A DNA stretch of 50,871 nt from Gracilaria vermiculophylla (lineage: Eukaryota; Rhodophyta; Florideophyceae; Gracilariales; Gracilariaceae): positions 568,731 to 619,601 of the forward strand of contig JAHNZQ020000172.1 in NCBI GenBank assembly GCA_019155205.2, written 5' to 3'. Below are positions 8,291 to 19,714 of this stretch, piece after piece. The position numbers were made by a program, and so were the translations under genes. How positions within the stretch are numbered: position 1 is the first letter of the stretch; each line of letters begins with the position of its first letter. The notes beneath the pieces were generated by a model. It ran no database searches and was not told where the DNA came from. It saw nothing but the letters and a program-made list of their open reading frames with translations.

Positions 8291-11134
8291 GTGCCAGACT
8301 TGTCTATGTGGCATGCTCGATTGGCTCATGTGTGTGTGGAGTGCATCAGGCATATGGCTCGTAATAATGTGGTGTCAGGTCTGTGCTTGGATTTATCTGA
8401 AAGTTTATCAACGTGTGAGTTGTGTATAGTAGGCAAAACCTCCCGCGCTCCCACTTCCAGGCAAGGGGGGAAGCGAGAAAACAAGCCATTAGACCTTGTG
8501 AATTCGGATATCGGTGGCCCAATGCATGTAGGATCCTTGGGAGGCTCGCGCTACTTTGTGACCTTCATCGACGATCACAGTAGGTTCTGTTTCTTGTACA
8601 TGCTGAAAACCAAGAATAAAGTGTTCCATGGGTTTTTCAAGTGGCTGAGGCTCGTTCAAAACCAGTATGGCAATACGGTGAAATCCATCAGTGCCCATGT
8701 TAGTGTGCTTTTCTCTCTACGCACTGACAATGGTGGTGAGTACTTGTCCAACAAATTCCGAACCCAGCTTGAGTATCTTGGTATCGAGAATCAGAGAACT
8801 GTGCCTTATAATTCACACCAGAATAGTCTGATCGAAAGGTTCAATCGCATGCGTATGGACTTGGTTTGTTCAATGTTGCACCACAAGAAACTTTTCACCA
8901 GGTTTTGGGCTGAGGCGCTGAATGTTGCGGTGCACATTAGAAACCTAGTCACATGCAAAGCCTTGCCGAACAACACCACACCGTATGAGTTGCTAATTGG
9001 ATCGAGGCCTTACGTGAGCCATTTACGAGTGTTTGGGAGCAGATGCTGGTACAAAGTTGTGGATCATAAGCTTAGAAAGCTAAAGCCTCATGCTGTAGAA
9101 GCAGTGCTCGCTGGCTACACACACAGTGAAAATGGCTATAAGCTGTGGGATAAGAATAAGAAAAAGGTGATTGTGCGCAGAGATATAAAGTTCGATGAAG
9201 GTAAACAGTTAAATCCAGACTGCGATATCAGTGATGAAACATACACTGGCTTTGCCGGATCTAGCCAACGAAAGCCAAATGAATCTGCATCTCTTTCTGA
9301 CACCTTGAAACCTTCACAAGATAGCGTACCAGCTTTTGATGATCCCGCAACCAGTGTTCCGGATTTACACACAGACACTACAAATTCCAGCGAGGTGCAG
9401 CCTACACAAGAAAAAAACGATGATTATGAAACTTCGGAGGAGCCTAGTTATACTCAGCAGCAGCCTTTGAGGAGATCCACCCGTGAGCGAAGAGTGCCGA
9501 GTTTTTTCTGGTCCGAAACTGCGTTGCTCACTGCCAGTGATGATGCGCCTCGTTCATTTTCTAAGGCTGTGTCGCGAGATGACTGTGAGGCTTGGAAAGA
9601 GGCTATGCTAAGTGAGTATGACTCCTTTATAGAACATGATACGTGGAAACTTCTGCGTAAGCCAGCAGCCAGCAATGTAATCTCGTCCAAGTGGGTGTGT
9701 GTGCAGAAGTATGAGGCATTGGAGTCACGAGAGCCAACAGTTCGATGTAGGGCTTGTATGGTTGCTCGGGATTTCCTGCAGATTGAAGGCGTCGATTTTT
9801 CAGAGACATACGCTCCTGAGGTTAAGTTCACTTCCATCAGGATGATTTTCTCTATTGCAGCAGTTGAGGACTTACATCTACACCACATGGAAGTCAAGAC
9901 AGCGTTTGTGAATGGCGACCTGGAGGAAACGGTGTATATGGAGCAACCAAAGGGCTTTGTAGAGGCAGGCAAAGAAGACCTGGTGTACCGACTCAAGAAG
10001 GCTCTGTATGGAATTCGTCAGGCCCCAAGAAAATGTAATTCTAAGATAAAAGCCTCTCTAGACGATGACGTTGGTCTGACGCCCAACGATGCTGATGAAT
10101 GTGTATACAAAGGAAGAATCCGAGATGCGTTGGTGATCACCGCTCTCTATGTTGATGACTTGTTGATTGCCAGTCAGAACCTAAAAGCAATGACAGAGTT
10201 GAAAGCTGAGCTGTCGTAGCGATTCCGCATGAAGGACCTCAAAGAAGCTCGTACGGTTCTTGGTTTTGAGATTCATCGACATCGTACCAAGAGAGTCCTG
10301 TACTTGACGCAGAATGCTTACACGCACAAAGTACTTGAACGCTTCAATATGCTTCAGTCGAAACCGATGGATACACCTTTGGAGTCTGGTACGGATTTGC
10401 GTATGGAGGAAGAGCCTGTGTGTGATGTTCCTTACCGGCAGGTGATTGGCTGTCTGATGTACTTGTCAGTGGGTACCCGACCAGACATATCGTACGCCGT
10501 GGCCAAACTGGCCAAGTACGTTGAGAAACCAGGCGAAACCCTCTGGAAGGCGGCCAAACGTGTGCTGCGATACTTGAACGGAACTCGTATACCTGGATTT
10601 GCATATGGAACCACCTCTAAAATCGATATACACGGCTTTGTGGACTTTGATTGGGCAGGAGACAAAAACAATCGCAAGTCTACCAGCGGCTACATGTTTC
10701 TCATGTGTGGCGGTGCAATGTCGTGGAGCTCCCGTCAGCAAGAGGTGGCCGCGCTCTCAAATTCTGAGGCAGAGTATGTAAGTCTGTATTCTGGGACAAA
10801 GGAAGGTATATGGCTGAGACGCCTGTGGAGTGGCATTGGGAAAGCTCTTGGACCCCTCGTCGAGGATTCGGTGAAGCTAATGGTTGAACCCACTACCGTG
10901 TTTGTGGACAATCAAGGCTGCATTAATCTTGCTCGAAATGGTGTGGTCAACCAACGGATCAAGCACATTGATATCCGTTATAAATTAACGCAAGAGGAGT
11001 TGCAGAAAATTTTCATTGTGTTTCACTACTGTTCCACATATGATAAGGTGGCAGACGTGCTAACCAAGCCATTGGGCAGATTAAATTTGGAGATATTCAG
11101 AAGTACAGGCGACGTAATCTCCCCAGAGCTCTGA
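8237..11134 (+). pseudogene. Copia-A integrase-RT-RNase H polyprotein, nearly intact
   Basis: The frame is open except for one TAG at 10217-10219. Integrase comes first: an HHCC zinc-binding segment (about residues 26-62), then catalytic D91 (NSDIGG), D164 (RTDNGGEY) and E200 (SLIERFNR), with 35 residues between the last two. A Ser/Thr-rich linker follows. Reverse transcriptase has DTWKLL, VARDFLQ, the EVKTAFVNGDLEE block and the polymerase motif YVDD at residues 638-641. RNase H after the stop keeps its acids in DFDWAGD, SEAEYVSL and FVDNQGC, and ends with the Copia signature VADVLTKPLG. The 966 codons match a normal Copia pol lacking gag and protease. Apart from the single stop, the enzyme motifs look functional. 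Confidence 0.93.
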
Positions 11135-11143
11135 AGTCAGAAA

Positions 11144-11154
11144 CAGAGGGGGGG
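11144..11154 (+). other. Polypurine tract of Copia-A
   Basis: CAGAGGGGGGG directly precedes the LTR. The same tract occurs in minus orientation before the Copia-E LTR (36192-36202). Confidence 0.8.
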
Positions 11155-11670
11155 TGTTAGCAGGAATGAGCTACTGTCCCTGCTGTCGCAGAGCATATGC
11201 TGTTCCTGACGAATATCGATGAGCTGGAATGTAAGCCATTGTGGGAACAGTGACATGATGCTGTAATGTGCTGACTAAGGTGACTTGGAAGCTGCTTATG
11301 TACGGAGGCAGAGTACGGTGACACCCAGGATCCGTGAGTTTGTGCACTGTTATGCTCTCGTAAGTTTACCTAACTGTTATGCCTTGTTGTGCATCACTTG
11401 TCCCTTTTTGTGCTTTGTTGTTGTCCGCCATATTTCATTGTGGGTAACATTGAAGGTGACATTTTGGGGGACACATTTATGTAATGCTTAAATATGATGG
11501 GTAGCATTGATTGTCTTTGCATCGTAGTGTAGGTTGCGCTCTGATCGATTTGGTGCACGTTTGCCACTATATAAGGTGGCCTCGAGGCACCTTCAATTAA
11601 ATCCAAGCTAGAGCTGGCGAATCTCCTTTGCATCCCCTCAACTATCGCTGTTCCCCAGTGACCTTCACTA
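11155..11670 (+). repeat. 3' LTR of Copia-A (516 bp)
   Basis: It starts TGTTAGCAGGAATGAGC and ends about CACTA. The boundary is set by alignment with the solo LTR at 24843-25347, which has a perfect TSD. A TATA box (CTATATAAGG, near 11570) precedes a conserved CCTCGAGGCACCT block. The 3' terminus is TA rather than the usual CA, as in Copia-E and Copia-F. Confidence 0.85.
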
Positions 11671-11688
11671 GCCGGCACTGATCAAATT

Positions 11689-12340
11689 CGAAACCGAATA
11701 CACTGCCTACAAGGCTTAAGTTGACGACGTGAACAAGGACCGAAATGAAGAGAAACAGATGAAACAAGCCTTGATTAAAGATTGCGTTGAAGCTTCTACC
11801 CTGCAGGCATTGTGCATCATGGGTGAAATCAAAGGCGCGGATTGCATCGAAGAGAATACAACCGACGCTGTCCAAGCAAATTTCAATGCTGCATCGACTG
11901 ACGCTCCCGAGGATTTGTCCGAGCGCCCCGACTCAGCACTGTTTGCTGAATCCTACGAAGCGAACAAAGACGATCTTGCTGGAGGAGTAACGGTTTTTTG
12001 TTGTCCGCATTATCACAGCATTGGATCGGAATAACGCCTCAAAGGGTCTTAAAATACAAAGATACTGCCTAGCACTTCATTAACCGTGTGGTAAAGAAGT
12101 TCGAGGACCCTGTTTTGCAAGAACGTATCATAATGCGCCGCCGTGGTTGGACGAAGAACCAGCTTGCCGAAATCAATTTTTTCAAAAACGAGGTTGGCGT
12201 GCTGGCACTTGACCTGTTATTAACCGAGACGGCACGCCTGCACGTCTGCAGACCCCGAAACGCCCGTGGACCCGAGGATACGCGTTTGCGACGTAATGAA
12301 GAGCATAAACCAATCGCTGTTACCCCAAGCTAAAAGCCTT
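11689..12340 (+). pseudogene. Gypsy-2 gag remnant
   Basis: The frame from about 11689 gives FETEYTAYKA, a stop, then a conserved-looking stretch with LIKDCVEASTLQALCIMGEI. That pattern fits the capsid region of Gypsy gag proteins of this type. Bases 12088-12333 continue with VVKKFEDPVLQERIIMRR in another frame. I found no zinc knuckle. The assignment rests on position and general resemblance. Confidence 0.6.
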
Positions 12341-12500
12341 TTGCGCGCAAGTGCTAGAGTGACATTGGGATTGATGACTGTCGTAACCCTGATTATGATG
12401 GAAAGAATCCGCTTAAGGACTACCCAGATACCAAACAAAAGCTGAAACGGAAAGATTCGACGAGCACTACAAGAAAGAGGATGCCAAACGAGCGAATCAG

Positions 12501-12956
12501 GTGACAACCACTACTTCTTCGTGCTCACTTGTGCCGGACGCCGAAGTAAGTCGCTTCCGAGTTGCGCTCCAGGACGTTGTTATGAACACAACCCTTAAAG
12601 ACTTGGGTTCCGAATTTAATATGGTTGCCGAATCATCTTTCAAAAACTTGAAGGAAGCGAAGCCGTCCGTTCCGGGGCAGTACCGTATGGAACCTCTCGC
12701 GCTCGTGGGCGCGTTCAAGACCAAGAAGGACTCTTTTTTGGAATCTGCAAAGGTCTCGCTCACCATTACCATCTACCTTACGGGCTCTAGTGTACCCGTT
12801 CGCGTACGCGCCGTTGTGTTTCTCATTGTTGGCAACAGCATGGACGAGGTTCTCCTTGGTCGACCTTTCCTGAAGTCTATCAGTTTCGAACTCAACAGAC
12901 ATCTCCTCCGCATCCATCCGCTCATCAAAAACCTGCACATTAACTCTCATGTCTAA
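12501..12956 (+). pseudogene. Gypsy-2 aspartic protease remnant
   Basis: The open piece of 151 codons has the C-terminal retropepsin block DEVLLGRPFLKSI, standard in Gypsy proteases, after a hydrophobic strand (VVFLIVGNSM). The expected catalytic D-S/T-G is represented at best by DLGSEFNMV, so it is probably inactive. Retropepsin cuts the Gag-Pol polyprotein. The RT frame begins directly downstream at 13002. Confidence 0.65.
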
Positions 12957-13001
12957 GAGACTTTCAAGCTCGCCGCTGGAGCCTACAAATGCCTATCATA
13001 C

Positions 13002-14608
13002 ATGACAGCCGACGACGACCCCATTGAATTTACCGAGTGCCTCACTGCCGGTATCGGCAAGGACTCTGACGAATACATCACGAATGCATTCGATGCCATT
13101 GACGATGAAGCTCCGAAGAATGGAATCTCCGAAAATAGGGTGCCGCGCATAACCAATATGCTCAAGGAGTATCGCGACGTCTTTCCAATACAGCTTGGGA
13201 ACGATCCTCCCGCTGACGTTCCGCCTCTTGTGATCACGCCAGTTAAAGACTCGAAACCGCACCGCTACCCGCAGGGTTTTTACTCTCTACAGCAAGGGCA
13301 GTTCATCGTCAGAATCATTCGGGAATTTGAAGCAGTCTGCTCTATTTACATGAGCTCATCCGTGGGCTGGGCCAGTCCGGCTTGCGCAGTGACTAAACCA
13401 GTCACGAACAAGCTGCGATTCACCATCGATCTGCGCGGACCGAATGCAAGAACCGTGCGCATCACCTCGGCACCACCTCAACTCGATTCGAAGTTCCAGG
13501 ACGTCTCCAGCAGCACATGTTTCGCCAATGTCAACCTCGCTCATGGATATTGGCAGGTCCCTCTCTCTACGGAGTCGCAAGAGATGATTTCTATCCAGAT
13601 ACCTCTCGGCGTCTATTATTCCCACCCTCTGCTGTAAGGCAACAGTGACTGTGGAAACAATTTCCAAGCCGTCCTCCAACAGAAGTTTGACGACCACGTC
13701 GACAAAATGCTGCAATGGATCGACGTTCTCCTGTTTTATGCTGAGGGCAAGACGGAGTTCGTCGACTCCATCGGGTCTTTTCTCCCCGTTTGTAGCGAAA
13801 TCGGCCTCAATGTCCACGTTAGAGAAATCTAACTTCTTTTTTTCCGAAGTTGTGTTTTGCGGCTGCATTATCTCTGCAGAGAGCATTCAGTATCACCTTC
13901 GATGTTTAGATATTTCGCTAGTCATGACCCGATTTCTTATGGCCAGCGATATGCAACAGTTCTTGTGCGCTACGAATTAGATGCGCACTTCTATTACTGC
14001 GTAAGCAGAATACGTCGCTCCGCTACACGAGCTATTGGAATCCTGCTACCAAACCACGGGTCAGCGCACGAAACAGTCGCTTCGCAAACTCTCTTTTAGC
14101 AGCTCTTGGGGCGCTATTCATGATGCCGCTTTCGCCGACATCAAGGAACAACTCGCTGCCTCTTTCAAGCTTGCGCATCAAAAATCAGACGACCATATTT
14201 CACTCTTTACCGATGTGTCAGGCACTCACTGGGCTTCCATTCTGCCCCAAGGACACGATGACAGACGTCCAAAATACATAAAAAAAACAGGGTCCTGAAT
14301 CAGTATTTTTCCCGTACGGTTTATCCTCCGGGTCAGCCGCCAATTGGTCCGTTCCTGAAAATGAAAGATACGCAATCGTGGAAGCAATAATTCGTTTGGA
14401 TTACTTGGTAGCGGGGCGCAAAATGACCATGTTCGCGGATCCCGCGAAAGTTGTGTATCCCTACGACCCTTACGGCAGAAATCCTGGAATCGCACGGCGC
14501 ACCGCAAGCAAGCCCGTGCGTTGGGCAATCAAGCTCTCTTCATTTCGTTACGTGGTCGAACACCGGCCTGGTGAACGGAACATCTTGGTCGACATGCTCA
14601 CTCGTTGA
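13002..14608 (+). pseudogene. Gypsy-2 reverse transcriptase and RNase H, broken
   Basis: Bases 13002-13637 encode the RT fingers and palm: EYRDVFPIQLG, then WASPACAVTKPVTNKLRFTI and NLAHGYWQVPL. A stop at 13635-13637 is followed by a piece with WIDVLLFYAEG, where YxDD is expected, so the polymerase site is destroyed. RNase H begins about 14100 (SSSWGAIHDAAFADIKEQL; SLFTDVSGTHWASIL keeps the first Asp). It ends at 14608 with VVEHRPGERNILVDMLTR, the usual Gypsy RNase H C-terminus. At least three frame changes occur. Confidence 0.82.
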
Positions 14609-16163
14609 GTGGTGAACTCCAAGCGTTCTATGGACGCTATCAGGGTCCCACGAGCTAAAGCACTCATGTGCGCTCCAATCAGCCCCAGTTTGGATTCAAA
14701 GCTGGAATGGCCTAATCTACGGGACATCAAAACCTTGCAGTTTTTAAAAAATGTCGCCGACGTTGTCAAGACGGGCGAGGGCAACATACGGATATTAAGA
14801 GATGACAAGATTCTCAAACTTCTTGTGGCGATACCCGCTCATACATGACACGGTGGACACGGAAGTTGACGCGTCACCCTTGCTACTATCCAGGCTCATT
14901 TCCAATGAGCTAATATGAGACACGACGTCGAGTCATTTGTACGTTCTTGTCTGTATTGCCTGTGTACAGAGACCGGAAAGATCTTACAGCGTCCTCTCGG
15001 TGAAGCCATGCACGCTACAAAACCCCACAAGTTGCTCCATTTCGATATTTGTTTCATTTCAGACGGAGAGAACGATTAAACCTATGTATTTGTCTTGAAA
15101 GACGACCATGGCGGTCTCATGTGGCTAACGCTGACCAAAGATAAAACTGCGGAGACCGTGTCTGGAGTCCGTATCAACTGGTTTGCTAGTTCTGGCGTCG
15201 TTAGCCAATGGGTAACATATCGCGGCTCTCATTTCAAGAACGATCTGGTTCGCTGCTTTTGTGAAAGACCCAATTAAGCCCACCATTTCATCCATTTCTA
15301 CTGTCCGTGGAGTAAAGGTGCGGTCGAAATGGTCAATAGCGAGCAACTGAAGACTAAACGCGGACTACTCTCATTGTATCACCTATCACGACAGTTTTGG
15401 CCTAGCTTCATGCCCGTCGTGCAGTCTGCTCTGAATAATACGATTCTCAATCGTCTTGGTAAGCGTTGACCTCTTACCGTTATCACCGTTCATCCGCAAG
15501 ACACACCGCTACGTGAAATAAACGCATACGGTCGGACCTGAGATCCAGGTGTGTTCTATTGAAGAAATCCGCTATGCCCAGCGCATATACGTGACAAAAC
15601 GTTTCAAATTCTTGGGAGCAATGCCAAAAGATGTAGCTGAACGTTCGAAAAAGAAACGTCATGCTGCAATAGATTTCTACAACCACAAGAAGCACGTGCG
15701 CGCTAGTAAGCTCAGCGAGGGTGACTACGTCCTGCACAGCATACCGCAACGAAAGCGCACATGAAAACTGTCGTTTGAATGGCAAGGACCCTTCCGACTT
15801 GTTGAATGCAGAAGCGAGTACATATTCGTGGTCAAAAGCCTCCTTGATGGCACACGAAAGGAAGTTCACGGAAAGAGGCTCAATGTTTTCCGCAACGAGG
15901 ATTTCAGTGTTACAGGGGAAGTTCTGAACCACATCGCGTACCAGTCGTGAGAGCTTTTGGTTATCGACGACTTCCTGGGCGTTCGTCGTAATCAGGGCGA
16001 CATCAAACTACAAGCCAAGCGGCGCGGTTCCAATTCAGATGAAACTGACTGGGTATCATACGATTCGCTGGAGAAAGATGTCCCTGACATTAAATGCAAA
16101 TATATAATGGACTTCGTAACGAAGAGCATGAAGTTGCAACGCACTATCGCAAATTCTCTTTGA
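14609..16163 (+). pseudogene. Gypsy-2 integrase with chromodomain-like tail, broken
   Basis: Around 14820-14990 an H2C2 zinc-binding region is readable through stops (AHT, GHG, then SCLYCLC). The catalytic core has LLHFDICFISDG (first Asp kept), VTYRGSHFKNDLV (second Asp replaced by Tyr) and GAVEMVNSEQL (Glu kept). Bases 15549-15764 carry the C-terminal domain (KLSEGDYVLHS) and a further segment continues to about 15930. The last ORF (15957-16163) reads VIDDFLGVRRNQGD and later DETDWVSYDSLEKDVP, like a weak chromodomain. A dead copy. Confidence 0.75.
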
Positions 16164-16359
16164 ACTGATGCCTTCACCTTTGGTTGCGCCATCATAGAGC
16201 GATGTTGAAACATACTGAATGTGCGTTTTTGGTCAAGTGATTGGATGCACATTTGTGTTTGGTCCTGTTTTAAGGGAATCACCGGTACCACACCTGGTTT
16301 CCCGACATAAAAGTTCAGTTTCCTAAAGAAATGGCAAAATTAACGACAGAACAGCGTTT
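16164..16359. other. Junction between Gypsy-2 and chromovirus copy 2
   Basis: No gene, LTR or primer-binding site is visible. Chromovirus copy 2 appears to be 5' truncated here, since no sequence like 2836-3389 occurs upstream. Confidence 0.5.
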
Positions 16360-16447
16360 GTAGTTTGCAACAATCGGGACTCAACAGCGAAATTCTTCGT
16401 CAAGGCTATTCGGAAGTGGAAGGAAATCACCCCCAAACTACTCCTAT

Positions 16448-18700
16448 ATGGACTTCTCCGAGCCCCCAATGGAAACCCCCCTACAGGATCCTCAAGCAAC
16501 CAACTCCGTGGATGGGCGCACCACGCACTGTGCTCCCCAGGAGATGGCCATCAAACTGGAGAACCCTGAAAGTATACTTAGGAATCCCGGATCCTCTGTG
16601 GAGGGTTTCAGAAGTCGGCTTAGGAGACCGCACGATCGGGGGCAAGTGGAATCCCCAGGACACCTCTGGAGAAAGCCGACGTCGAGCTTGAAGAACCGAA
16701 CACGGCATCGCAGCCGCCACCTTAAAAGCCGTAGGGACGGAAACAACCAAAAGCTAACTTCCTCCTGGAGTCACTGGCTTCACGCCTCACGGAATGGCTC
16801 TTACAGGAGCTGGTCGAAAGAACACCTGCAGGTGTTGAGGCACAGTTAGGAGCGCGCCGTCACGTCCTTGTGGAGGAAATCGCAACGGCGAGTGCTCACC
16901 GTACTGTGCATGCCTTGCTGGACTCCGACCCCTTCCTAGAGGTTATTCCAGATCTCATCCTTGTAGAGATTCGTTTCAGAACCGTGCAGCTGCTCCCCAC
17001 AGCGGCCTTTAAAATTTTTCCTTCCGTACAGGAGAGGTTTTCTCTATCAGCAGCTGGGGTAACTCCGAGCAGAGAAGGACAGGATAGTGCCATCCCTTAC
17101 GCCAGAAGCAGAAATAATACTGTAATTGGAAAACGGGAACACCTCAAGAGTATTGCTATGCACTCTCTGGACCTGTTGCCTGGCAAAGAAGCACAGGATA
17201 CCGGTCGGGAAGTACTTCACACAAGGAGAGAAGGACAGGATACTCCCTGGGTGAATCGCAATAGCAATTGTATCGTCAGTCACCAAGACCATCTAAAGAA
17301 CAGAGGTCTAAAAGAAACGGAGAGAGAAAAATAAAAAGCGAGACATCGACTTGGAGAGAAGCTCAGACTCTGAATCCGTAAACAGCTCCAGCTCAGAGGA
17401 CATTATACCTCCCAAGGAGAAATGCAGAAGGGTCAGGAAGGTCGTCCCGCCTAATGACCTCGTCACCAAAGTGGTGGATAATGACACTTACAGGTTGAAT
17501 GATCGCTCTACTCTTAACGTCGCGTCCGTTGCTGAACGAATCACGAAGATCCAGCGCCGCATGGACATTGAATTGGAAAAGCAATCCTTCTCAGGTGTAG
17601 ATCCCATCTTGGTGCTGAATTTTCTCACACGCTTCCGTTCGGCGTGTAATACAAGTGGTGTCCATGAAGGTGCCGCCATATGGTGATTTCAGTTCTACCT
17701 CACCGGCCAAGCGCACTCGCTGGTGTAGCCTCGCCTCACGGTGAAGAGTACCGTTGTGGAAGACCCTTGAACGGAGATCTTGACGACCAAACGGAGATGG
17801 TGAGTTTTCTCTTCCAAAGTTACGCAACGGATGAGATGATAGCCGATGCTGACGCCGAAATAAAGTCCTAGTGGCCGAACACGGGAATGACCGAGACGGA
17901 GTTCTCACAAATCTTTGGACGAAGGCCCTATGGAGTGGGAATGTGCGCTCTGCACAGAGGTTGGATTCGTTTTATGTCGATGGCCTTCTTCCATGGATCC
18001 ACGCAAGGGTGCGTAATCACTTGACAACGCACCAAAAGACTCCTGTACGGAGCAAACACGTTTTACAGAATCTTTTGGGGATACCCACCGTGCCGCTTGT
18101 GGCAGCCACGCTCCAGTTTCGGAGAAATCGACGGCCTCAAGAAACCGTTTAGCAAGTGCCCTGATGTTGGATTCTAGTGCCTCATGGGAGGTCGATGAGC
18201 TCACGCTCGTGGGAGAGCAAGAGCCCCTTGCCCTCACATACGCCTCATCTCTAGGAGCACCTTCTAGGACGGGGACTCCCTCGTCTCTAACTTCGTACGC
18301 CTCGGAAAGATCTTACAGGAGTGTCCAATTTGCGAACCCTCGAGGCTACCCACCGCTTAGCAGAATTTCCTTGTCTCGAGAGCTAGTACAATATACTACG
18401 CTCACCACGGCAGTGAGAGCCGACATCGTCCAGGAAGTGGAGAGGAACTCCCAGGACCTAAAGGACACACCAACGGAGAACGGAAGTTATCGAACCGCGT
18501 ATCGCGACCTCCGCTCTCCTCAAGGAAACTACGGTTACCGCGCTCTACTGGGAGTGTAGCCTGTTTCACTGTCACTTGCATCGTCAGCGCAGGGGCCGAT
18601 ATCCAAATCGGTTGCATCTCTGGAGAACACGGCGCATCCCAATGCGCAACCTCAGCAGCCGTCCCCTACTGGAGCTGAGCCGCCTTCCAACCAGGAAAAT
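16448..18700 (+). pseudogene. Chromovirus copy 2 gag, broken
   Basis: Consecutive frame pieces (16448-16849, 16870-17334, 17351-17686, 17871 onward, 18164-18559) cover the usual gag position. The best gag-like part is 17351-17686: a Ser/Glu-rich stretch, then RMDIELEKQSFSGVDPILVL and FLTRFRSACNTSGVHEGAA. This fits the capsid start of chromovirus gag (FDG-DP-VLEFLxxF). After the stop at 17684 the next frame reads FQFYLTGQAHSLV. No zinc knuckle is visible. Gag forms the particle that packages element RNA. Confidence 0.7.
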
Positions 18701-18768
18701 TCTCAGGGTTACGTCTAGAGACTCCGCGTGGCTCCTTACAATCGAGCCTTAGCTCCACGGAGGTCGCC

Positions 18769-18784
18769 TTTAGGAAAGGGGGAG
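18769..18784 (+). other. Polypurine-tract-like motif between gag and protease (copy 2)
   Basis: TTTAGGAAAGGGGGAG is identical to the first 16 bases of the motif at 1209 and close to the 3' PPTs. It lies just upstream of the protease frame. Three such motifs in one element suggest additional plus-strand initiation sites, by analogy with central PPTs. Confidence 0.45.
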
Positions 18785-18831
18785 AATCCGTCTGCTCCGT
18801 CGACGCAGAATCGAGGAGCCTAGCAATCCTT

Positions 18832-19302
18832 TTGTACCCATTCAACGCCTTTGCAAAGTCTATTTGCAGGCTCCGCCATGAGAATTACATAGTGTTAGCC
18901 TCCATCGGATGTTCCCCGCTCGCATCTATCGCGGTGAGCGTTATATTCGACACTGGAGCTGGCCCAAATCTGGTGCACGCCGACGTGCTCCCGCGGTCTG
19001 CTCTCGGCTCATTGAGGACTTCCGACTTTTCTACGGTGCGCAATGCGTCTGATCGAACATTGGACATCCTTGGCGCAACACCGCTCTATCTCCGGCTGGG
19101 CTCCTCGCCGGTGACAGTGTGGTTTCTAGTGGAAACCAACTTGGCCGCACAGTCCATATTGAGAACTTCCTTTGTGGATCTATATGTACTTGGAATATAC
19201 CCACGCCTGCGGAATGTTACCCTTCACGACACCGCCCCTGTAGGTATCGTGTCCGCATCTCCGGTAACGGACACCAACGCACGCCACGTGAGTAGTCTTT
19301 AA
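18832..19302 (+). pseudogene. Chromovirus copy 2 aspartic protease
   Basis: An open frame of 156 codons has the retropepsin active site VIFDTGAGPNLV (DTG intact, about residues 41-43). Downstream, DILGATPLYLRLG and a hydrophobic strand (VTVWFLVE) fit the fold. The later SILRTSFVDLYVLGIYPRL matches the Gypsy ILG-F block in degraded form. The frame ends in a stop at 19302. RT resumes in another frame at about 19700, so the polyprotein is interrupted even though the protease itself looks sound. Confidence 0.8.
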
Positions 19303-19714
19303 AGGGGGACACAGTCAAACAAGCTCCAAGTGGTGAAGAGTATTGAAATACCCGCGAGGAGTAAGGCCGAAGTTTGGGTGCAGACCTCTGCATCTGGCCT
19401 TTCATTCCTACAGAAGATTCCACACCTGACGACGAGACAGCACTCCATGATGGCGAATGGCGTTATGGGAAAAGAGCCGAATATTTCCTTCAGGGTCGTA
19501 CTGGCCAAAACTGAAGGAGTCGCCGTTACGGCTCTAGAAAGGACCTTTCGTCGGATTGGCACTACCCGCCCCTGCAGGACTGGCTCACCTGCCTCGTGCG
19601 GGAGACCTTGCGGAACGGGATGCAATCGGCCCCATGGAAACTGAAGCGACATGAACGGCTCCAGAGGAAGAGAATCGTGCCACCTGGCAGGAGAGGCTTC
19701 AAATTGTCGAAGAT

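Larger units (their letters stand above)
6061..11670 (+). mobile_element. Copia-A: Ty1/Copia element lacking its 5' LTR
   Basis: The order is leader (6061-7080), gag, protease, integrase, RT and RNase H (7081-11134), PPT and 3' LTR (11155-11670). The order protease-integrase-RT-RNase H defines Copia. The leader is shared with Copia-E (37290-38068), and the LTR is related to that of E and nearly the same family as the solo LTR at 24843-25347. Only scattered stops and one frame change break the coding region, so decay is modest. It abuts the gag start of a Gypsy element and may have been inserted there. Confidence 0.9.
11671..16163 (+). mobile_element. Gypsy-2: heavily decayed Ty3/Gypsy element of stramenopile-like type
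   Basis: Gag, protease, RT, RNase H and integrase pieces follow in Gypsy order with many stops and frame changes. Phrases such as WAIKLSSFRYVVEH and VTLATIQAHF recall Gypsy elements I know from oomycetes and other stramenopiles. That is family memory, not a search. No LTR is visible on either side: Copia-A abuts the left and the chromovirus the right. It is distinct from the chromovirus elements. Confidence 0.8.
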
